This document shows, piece after piece, positions 13,911 to 18,535 of a stretch of DNA of 18,535 nucleotides (the stretch's first letter is position 1; every line of letters begins with the position of its first letter). The translations under genes and the position numbers were made by a program. Origin of the DNA: JARRRD01 sp046706685. Lineage in GTDB: Bacteria > Nitrospirota > Thermodesulfovibrionia > Thermodesulfovibrionales > UBA6898. The stretch is from NCBI GenBank assembly GCA_046706685.1, contig JBJKPE010000210.1, forward strand, positions 1-18,535, written 5' to 3'. Under the pieces are notes generated by a model. It ran no database searches. It had not been told where the DNA came from and saw nothing but the letters and a program-made list of their open reading frames with translations.

Positions 13911-15623
13911 ATGCTGAAGATACCTGTTTCCATTCCTTTCATATCTGTCAGGTTCAGGCTGGTCGACCTGCTTGTCCTGATTTTCGTGATCGCCGTGCTT
14001 TCACTGCTGATCTACGTCGGCTCGGGCTGGCATTATACACTGCAGCCCGCGGTCGAGATCAGCCTTGACCCGGTGAATATTCCGCTTTATTCGGCAAATT
14101 CACTCACCAGGATATTCTGCGCCTATATACTTTCTTTCTTATTCTCGATCTGGTACGGCTATACCGCAAGCAGGAGCAGGCTGCATGAAAAGATCATGAT
14201 CCCTCTCCTCGATGTACTACAGTCGATTCCTGTCTTGTCCTTCCTCCCGACGGTGGTCCTGGCGATGATCGCCATATTCCCCCACAAAAGGCTGGGGCTC
14301 GAACTTGCTTCCATACTCCTGATTTTTACGGGACAGGTCTGGAATATGGCCTTCAGCTATTACAATTCCATTACTACCATACCGAAGGAATTGTCGGAAG
14401 TCACAAAAATCTATAAACACAGCCGCTTCACGAAGTTCCTGACCCTCGACCTGCCTTTCAGCGCCATCGGTCTGGTATGGAACAGCATGATGTCGGTAGC
14501 CGGCGGTTGGTTCTTTCTGATGGCCTGCGAGATGTTCGTTCTCAAGGACAGGGACTTCAGACTCCCCGGTCTCGGATCCTACATCCAGACCGCAGCTATC
14601 AAAGGCGACATGAAGCATGTCCTTTACGGAATAGGCACAATGATTTTTCTGATCGTGGTGCTGGACGTCCTTGTCTGGAGACCGGTTGTAGCATGGTCCC
14701 AGAAGTTCAGGTTCGACACGGTCCAGGCCGAAGATGAAAAGGAATCGGCTGTCCTCGACTTTATAAGAAAATCGACACTCGTGCAGGAGTTCGAAAAATT
14801 GCTCTTCAGAGGATTGCACAGGCTCGAAATCTTCTTTGCACGGATGGAAACAGTCCCTGGCGGGAAACCATCCATACTCCGGAGGGTTCTTTACCTCATA
14901 ACTGTTCCCCTGGCCCTTTATCTTGTTGGGTGGTCTCTGACGAAGGCCGCGGTGCTCTTATCCCACCTGAGCGCCGCCGACTTCGGTACGGTCATCGTTT
15001 CGGCCTTTTACTCGATCCTCAGGACGACGGCGGCGATCTTCATAGCGTCGCTCTGGACGGTGCCTCTCGGAGTCTATATCGGGTTCAACCCGCGCGCCTC
15101 AAAGATACTCCAGCCGGTCGTCCAGGTCGTTGCCTCGGTACCGGCCACGGCGGTCTTTCCGGTCATCCTCCTGTTCCTTCTCAAGATAGGAGGGGGGCTT
15201 GCGGTCGGGTCCGTCTTTCTCATGCTCCTTGGGACCCAGTGGTACATACTGTTCAATGTAATTGCCGGGGCATCTGCAATTCCGCAGGATTTGAGGGAGG
15301 TTGCAGCCCTTTACGGCATCAGAGGGTTGCGGAAGTGGAAGGTCCTGATAATCCCTGGGATATTCCCCTACCTGATTACCGGACTTATTACTGCCACGGG
15401 CGGCGCCTGGAACGCGAGCATTGTTTCCGAGTACGTAACCTTCGGAGGCAGGACGATCACAACAAGGGGACTCGGCAGTCTGATAAGCGAATCTACCGTC
15501 TCCGGCAATTTCGGACTCCTGCTCCTGAGCACGTTGACGATGGCCGTAATCGTGGTCAGCATCAACCGCCTCCTGTGGAAGAGGCTCTTCGCCCTTGCGC
15601 AGGAGAAATACAGGCTTGAATGA
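13911..15623 (+). CDS. ABC transporter permease, fused two-domain, nitrate/sulfonate/taurine-type
   Basis: A 570-residue inner-membrane protein with two homologous BPD_transp_1-like halves. Half 1 spans about 20-262 and half 2 about 325-560, joined by a charged cytoplasmic linker (about 263-320). The coupling EAA-type loops are EVTKIYKHSRFTKFLTLDLP (163-182) and EVAALYGIRGLRKWKVLIIP (463-482). Single-domain relatives (TauC, SsuC, NrtB) dimerise; here the dimer is one chain. The linked ATPase is of the nitrate/sulfonate/taurine class, but no periplasmic binding protein is present, so the substrate is open. The ATG is the first possible start, with an in-frame TAA two codons upstream and no Shine-Dalgarno. 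The gap to the ATPase is 79 bp. Confidence 0.88.
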   Translation: MLKIPVSIPFISVRFRLVDLLVLIFVIAVLSLLIYVGSGWHYTLQPAVEISLDPVNIPLYSANSLTRIFCAYILSFLFSIWYGYTASRSRLHEKIMIPLLDVLQSIPVLSFLPTVVLAMIAIFPHKRLGLELASILLIFTGQVWNMAFSYYNSITTIPKELSEVTKIYKHSRFTKFLTLDLPFSAIGLVWNSMMSVAGGWFFLMACEMFVLKDRDFRLPGLGSYIQTAAIKGDMKHVLYGIGTMIFLIVVLDVLVWRPVVAWSQKFRFDTVQAEDEKESAVLDFIRKSTLVQEFEKLLFRGLHRLEIFFARMETVPGGKPSILRRVLYLITVPLALYLVGWSLTKAAVLLSHLSAADFGTVIVSAFYSILRTTAAIFIASLWTVPLGVYIGFNPRASKILQPVVQVVASVPATAVFPVILLFLLKIGGGLAVGSVFLMLLGTQWYILFNVIAGASAIPQDLREVAALYGIRGLRKWKVLIIPGIFPYLITGLITATGGAWNASIVSEYVTFGGRTITTRGLGSLISESTVSGNFGLLLLSTLTMAVIVVSINRLLWKRLFALAQEKYRLE

Positions 15624-15702
15624 AGGATTTCGAGGAGAGAGGATCAACAGACCCTGATGTTGCAATTGGGAGCAGGCGAGAATTTATACAAGGGAGGTCG
15701 GA

Positions 15703-16980
15703 ATGGCGGAAATCATTCTCAGGACAAAGGGCATCACAAAATCCTACCCCATGGCAGGAGGCAAAGAGATTTCGGTACTTGAAGACATCAACATAGATGT
15801 ACGCGAGGGCGAATTTGTATCCATACTCGGCGCATCCGGTGCCGGGAAGTCGACTCTCCTCCGCATACTTGCGGGGCTGGCCGAGCCTTCAGAGGGAGAA
15901 ATATACTACCACGGGGTCCCATTCGGCGCTGCAAACCCGAAGATCGCCATGGTGTTTCAGAGCTTCGCCCTTTTCCCGTGGCTTACCGTCCTGGAAAACG
16001 TCGAACTAGGCCTGAAACCGATGGGGCTTGAGGCGGGGGTAATACGCGAAAAGTCGCTCCGGATGCTCGACATCGTGGGGCTTGACGGCTTTGAGTATGC
16101 TTACCCTAGGGAGCTTTCAGGCGGCATGAGGCAAAGGGTCGGAATAGCCCGCGCACTGGCAGTGGAACCCGAGGTGCTTTTCATGGACGAGCCCCTCTCC
16201 GCCCTTGACGTGCTGACGGCCGACCACCTGCGGAGCGACCTTGTAGACCTCTGGATGGAAAAGAAGATGCCGATAAAGTCGATCATCCTCGTGACGCATA
16301 ATATCGAGGAAGCGGTCTTCATGTCGGATAGGGCGATAATCCTGAGCCACAACCCCGCACGGGTCAAGGTGGACCTGAAGATCGAGCGTAACAACGCGAG
16401 AGACAAGAATTCGAAGGAATTCAAGTACATAGTCGACAGGGTCTATACAATACTCACAAAACCGCCGGAGGAGATGCCGTTCCTTCTCGAACAGGAGCGG
16501 TACCAGTTCCTTCCTCATACCAAAGTCGGGGCCGTGGCCGGACTGCTGGAACTCGTCAATGACAAGGGAGGAAAGGTCGATATATCCCAGCTTGCCTCCG
16601 AACTGAGCATGGAGGTGGACGATATCTTCCCGCTGATAGAGGCCGCGGTGTTCCTTGGCCTGGGGACCATCAAGGAAGGGGATTTCTTCATAACCGAAAA
16701 GGGAAAGATCTTCTCCGAGGCAGATGCCGTCGAGAAGAAGGAGATTTTCAAAGACACGGCACTGAAGAATATTCAGTTGATAAAACAGGTAATGCAGGTC
16801 CTGACCTCATCTTCAAAGCACAGGATAACGGAGGACTTCTTCATCGAGATACTCGAAAACCACTTCACGTCGGAAGAGGCATGGAACCAACTCGAAATAG
16901 CCATAGACTGGGGCAGGTACGCGGAACTCTTTGCCTACGATTACGACTCCGGAGACCTCTACCTTGAAACACAGACGTGA
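15703..16980 (+). CDS. ABC transporter ATP-binding protein with C-terminal AAA-associated domain
   Basis: A 425-residue ATPase that would energise the adjacent permease. The ABC domain (about 1-240) has Walker A GASGAGKST (43-51), Q-loop Gln86, signature LSGGMRQR (138-145), Walker B LFMDEP (159-164) and H-loop His199. PLSALD follows Walker B, as in the TauB/SsuB/NrtD class. The C-terminal 150 residues (about 272-425) match the AAA-associated C-terminal domain (PF09821) pattern: KVGAVAGLLELV, a helix-turn-helix-like DISQLASELSMEVDDIFPLI, FFITEKGK, and a late helical segment ending in a DWGRYAELFAYD-type sequence. This accessory domain is probably regulatory and its ligand is not known to me. 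AGGGAGGT (15691-15698) lies 4 nt before the ATG. Confidence 0.9.
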   Translation: MAEIILRTKGITKSYPMAGGKEISVLEDINIDVREGEFVSILGASGAGKSTLLRILAGLAEPSEGEIYYHGVPFGAANPKIAMVFQSFALFPWLTVLENVELGLKPMGLEAGVIREKSLRMLDIVGLDGFEYAYPRELSGGMRQRVGIARALAVEPEVLFMDEPLSALDVLTADHLRSDLVDLWMEKKMPIKSIILVTHNIEEAVFMSDRAIILSHNPARVKVDLKIERNNARDKNSKEFKYIVDRVYTILTKPPEEMPFLLEQERYQFLPHTKVGAVAGLLELVNDKGGKVDISQLASELSMEVDDIFPLIEAAVFLGLGTIKEGDFFITEKGKIFSEADAVEKKEIFKDTALKNIQLIKQVMQVLTSSSKHRITEDFFIEILENHFTSEEAWNQLEIAIDWGRYAELFAYDYDSGDLYLETQT

Positions 16981-17015
16981 CGGAAGCCTTCTTCTCCCTA
17001 CTCTTCATAGATCAT

Positions 17016-17046
17016 CCTGATAGTCATGCCGCCGCCTATTATCAGG
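17016..17046. terminator. Weak hairpin between convergent genes
   Basis: CCTGATA (17016-17022) and TATCAGG (17040-17046) are exact inverted repeats, extendable by a G-U and a T-A pair. They lie 35 bp after the ATPase stop and 40 bp before the end of the minus-strand flavin reductase. No T-tract follows on either strand, so termination here is uncertain. Confidence 0.3.
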
Positions 17047-17086
17047 TTCCGGCGATACGAAGCGATCTCTCAAATTAGGCAACGAA

Positions 17087-17629
17087 CTAGAGTCCGGCTG
17101 GAATTTTTGTCCGCATCATTTTCTTTCGGTTTAACTTCCGCCCATCCACTATAAAGGTTCCATCGCCAACTGCGTGAACAGTTCGCTTCTCCTTTCGCGA
17201 ATTATCAAAGTATGACGCGACGCCTTCGAGGACGACGATATTGTGCTTCTTGACGATGTCGATAACTTTACATTCGATATTCGCCAGACATTCTTTTATC
17301 AACGGCGCGAGTACATGCTTTCCTTTCACGGGAGTCAGCTTGAATTTTTCAAATTTGTCTGTATTGGCGCCCGAACATGTTCCCACCCCAACGATCTTAT
17401 CCAGCATGTCAACAGTGGGGATTGAAATAACACACTCCTTCGAGTTTCTGAGAGCGGCAAAGGAATAGTTCCATAGGCCGGTGGTTATGGCAAATATCGG
17501 CGTAAAGTCCATCACCATGGTCCAAGAGATCGTCATTATGTTGTTCTTCTTTCCATCACTTGTAGTAACAAAGACAACTGGACCAGATTCCATCAGCGTG
17601 AACGCCTTGCTGATCTGCATTTTTTTCAT
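17087..17629 (-). CDS. Flavin reductase-like FMN-binding split-barrel protein
   Basis: A 180-residue soluble protein. The pattern MESGPVVFVTT, then NIMTISWTMVMDFTPIFAIT, WNYSFAALRNSKECVISIP and VGVGTCSGANTDKFEKF is characteristic of the flavin_reduct family (FMN-binding split barrel). The C-terminus carries ECKVIDIVKKHNIVVLEGV. Members bind FMN and reduce flavin with NAD(P)H or act as accessory flavoproteins; the specific partner is unknown. A start at Met4 is possible. The GGGAG upstream is somewhat far (about 9 nt) from the ATG. Codon use seems more AT-rich than that of the ABC genes. It lies 125 bp downstream of the phosphoribosyltransferase on the same strand and may have its own promoter. 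Confidence 0.85.
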   Translation of the reverse strand: MKKMQISKAFTLMESGPVVFVTTSDGKKNNIMTISWTMVMDFTPIFAITTGLWNYSFAALRNSKECVISIPTVDMLDKIVGVGTCSGANTDKFEKFKLTPVKGKHVLAPLIKECLANIECKVIDIVKKHNIVVLEGVASYFDNSRKEKRTVHAVGDGTFIVDGRKLNRKKMMRTKIPAGL

Positions 17630-17695
17630 GTGCGCATGCTCCCGCCCCTATTTGTATAATGAGTTCTTTGCCTGAGATAAGGCCTTTTAATTCCC

Positions 17696-17725
17696 GTTTT
17701 ACACCGCACCACGATCCATCGTCAA
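17696..17725 (-). promoter_or_regulatory. Candidate promoter for the flavin reductase gene
   Basis: On the minus strand TTGACG (17725-17720) is followed after 18 bp by TAAAAC (17701-17696), about 67 bp before the ATG at 17629. The -35 is good and the -10 mediocre. Confidence 0.25.
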
Positions 17726-17754
17726 CCGATATTCAGTTCAGCAAGAAGACAACC

Positions 17755-18438
17755 TTACGTCTTGCCCTCAGCTTTCAGCATTCTCAGAACGTCTTCGTCA
17801 GTGAGGTCATACCAGTTCCTGTATGCATCAGCGACAGCGAAGGAAGGACCTCTCCTCACATTGAGGCAGATGACTTCATCAGCTTCCGGCATGATGTTTT
17901 TGATCGTCCTCTCCGGCCCTGTAAGGACGGCCGCAATAAGCCGGGAAGGCATTTTCCTTCTTATATCCTTAAGAGCGGCGAGCATGGTATAGCCTGACGC
18001 CAGCCCGTCGTCAACTACGATAACGCCTCTGTCCCTGCACGATGGAAAAGGTCTCCCTTTCCTGAAGAGGTGATCTCTTTTCCGGATCACCTCCCCGGTC
18101 TTTTTGATCTGAGCCTTAACCGCTTCTTCCGTCAGTCTCAGTCGGCTGAGTAATTCTTCATTAATGATAACCTCCCCGTCGGGCCCCATAGCGCCAAACC
18201 CGGCTTCGGGATTAAATGGGATCTGAAGTTTCCTCACAATAATCATGTCCAGTTGCATGGTGAGTGCTTCGGCTATTTCGGCTGCGACGGGCAGACCTCC
18301 TGAAGGAATCGCTAGGATGAGGGCACCTATGCCCTTATATCGCGTGAGTTTCCCGGAAAGCAATTTCCCTGCGTCATGTCTGTCTTCGAAAACGTACTTT
18401 CTGTCTCTTAGGGCACTATCTTCCACGAACTTATTCAT
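17755..18438 (-). CDS. Type I phosphoribosyltransferase family protein
   Basis: A 227-residue cytoplasmic protein with the PRPP-binding signature VIVVDDGLASGYT (139-151): hydrophobic strand, two acidic residues, Gly-Leu-Ala-Ser-Gly-Tyr-Thr loop. The N-terminal LILAIPSGGLPVAAEIA (about 40-56) is the pyrophosphate-loop strand of PRTase folds, and VRKLQIPFNPEAGFGA (68-83) is the flexible-loop region often seen in this uncharacterised subgroup. It is longer than purine salvage enzymes, and no base-specific hood is recognisable, so the substrate is unknown. Relatives are often annotated simply as phosphoribosyltransferase. The ATG at 18438 has only a weak ribosome site, and an inverted repeat lies just upstream. 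Confidence 0.87.
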   Translation of the reverse strand: MNKFVEDSALRDRKYVFEDRHDAGKLLSGKLTRYKGIGALILAIPSGGLPVAAEIAEALTMQLDMIIVRKLQIPFNPEAGFGAMGPDGEVIINEELLSRLRLTEEAVKAQIKKTGEVIRKRDHLFRKGRPFPSCRDRGVIVVDDGLASGYTMLAALKDIRRKMPSRLIAAVLTGPERTIKNIMPEADEVICLNVRRGPSFAVADAYRNWYDLTDEDVLRMLKAEGKT

Positions 18439-18448
18439 AAGTTACTTC

Positions 18449-18480
18449 TATCACAAGATATCTCCTCACGCAACGTGATA
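18449..18480. promoter_or_regulatory. Inverted repeat upstream of the phosphoribosyltransferase gene
   Basis: TATCAC (18449-18454) and GTGATA (18475-18480) are exact inverted repeats around a second small one, CACG-CAA-CGTG (18467-18477). The nearest end is 10 bp upstream of the minus-strand ATG at 18438. It could be an operator or a leader hairpin. The remaining bases to 18535 show no gene I can support. Confidence 0.2.
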
Positions 18481-18535
18481 TGAATAATGATCTCCAGCCG
18501 CTGTACGCAGAAGTTCGGGGGTCCTGCGAGTTCCC

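Noticed and set aside
15620..15796. ORF of about 58 codons starting in an ATGA overlap with the permease stop
   Set aside because: It runs into the ATPase coding region in another frame, has no clear ribosome site and no recognisable features.
17000..17072. Minus-strand open stretch reading about IIGGGMTIRMIYEE then stop, downstream of the flavin reductase
   Set aside because: Only about 23 codons long, preceded directly by a stop and without a start or ribosome site. It could be a gene remnant, but nothing supports a call.
18480..18535. Possible plus-strand gene start (ATG at 18480) running off the end
   Set aside because: No ribosome site, and fewer than 20 codons are visible. The sequence could equally belong to an intergenic repeat.

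Overview
The window is 18.5 kb of gene-dense bacterial DNA carrying housekeeping and accessory metabolism genes. I see no phage, integrase, transposase, CRISPR array, rRNA or tRNA. The protein set (Uup, YwbE, CvfB-like, MnmG, PepN-type peptidase, glutamate dehydrogenase, TauC/SsuC-type ABC transporter), the frequent AGG arginine codons and a TTCAC/TCCAC-type intergenic repeat suggest a moderate-GC Gram-negative lineage such as Nitrospirota or a Desulfobacterota relative. That placement is inference and no marker gene here settles it.

Layout. 1-125 (+): the C-terminal tail of a membrane glycosyltransferase. 126-505: mostly non-coding, with one weak small ORF. 506-1810 (+): an MFS exporter whose codon use differs from its neighbours. 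1811-2298: non-coding, holding a decayed copy of the leader and first codons of mnmG. 2299-6949 (+): a translation/RNA cluster of uup (ABC-F ATPase), a YwbE-family gene, a shortened CvfB-like S1/winged-helix gene overlapping it, and mnmG. 6950-7117: a short-repeat and palindrome-rich leader. 7118-9238 (+): a 706-residue protein made almost entirely of sixteen 40-residue TPR units with visible nested duplications. 9309-9602 (-): a small helical protein with a structured upstream region. 9797-13722 (-): glutamate dehydrogenase followed by an M1 aminopeptidase, coupled through a GTGA overlap. 13911-16980 (+): a fused two-domain ABC permease and its ATPase with a C-terminal AAA-associated domain, without a binding protein. 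17087-17629 (-): a flavin reductase-like split-barrel protein. 17755-18438 (-): a phosphoribosyltransferase.

How the genes may work together. The uup-to-mnmG block is a plausible translation-quality unit: ribosome/tRNA ATPase, two small RNA-binding-type proteins and a tRNA wobble-uridine modifier. The GDH/aminopeptidase pair would release amino acids from peptides and deaminate glutamate. The ABC pair is a probable importer of unknown substrate.

No clearly new multi-gene system is apparent. The most unusual signals are the second, degenerate mnmG 5' end about 2.9 kb upstream of the intact gene, the layered history of the TPR array, and the YwbE / shortened-CvfB overlap.
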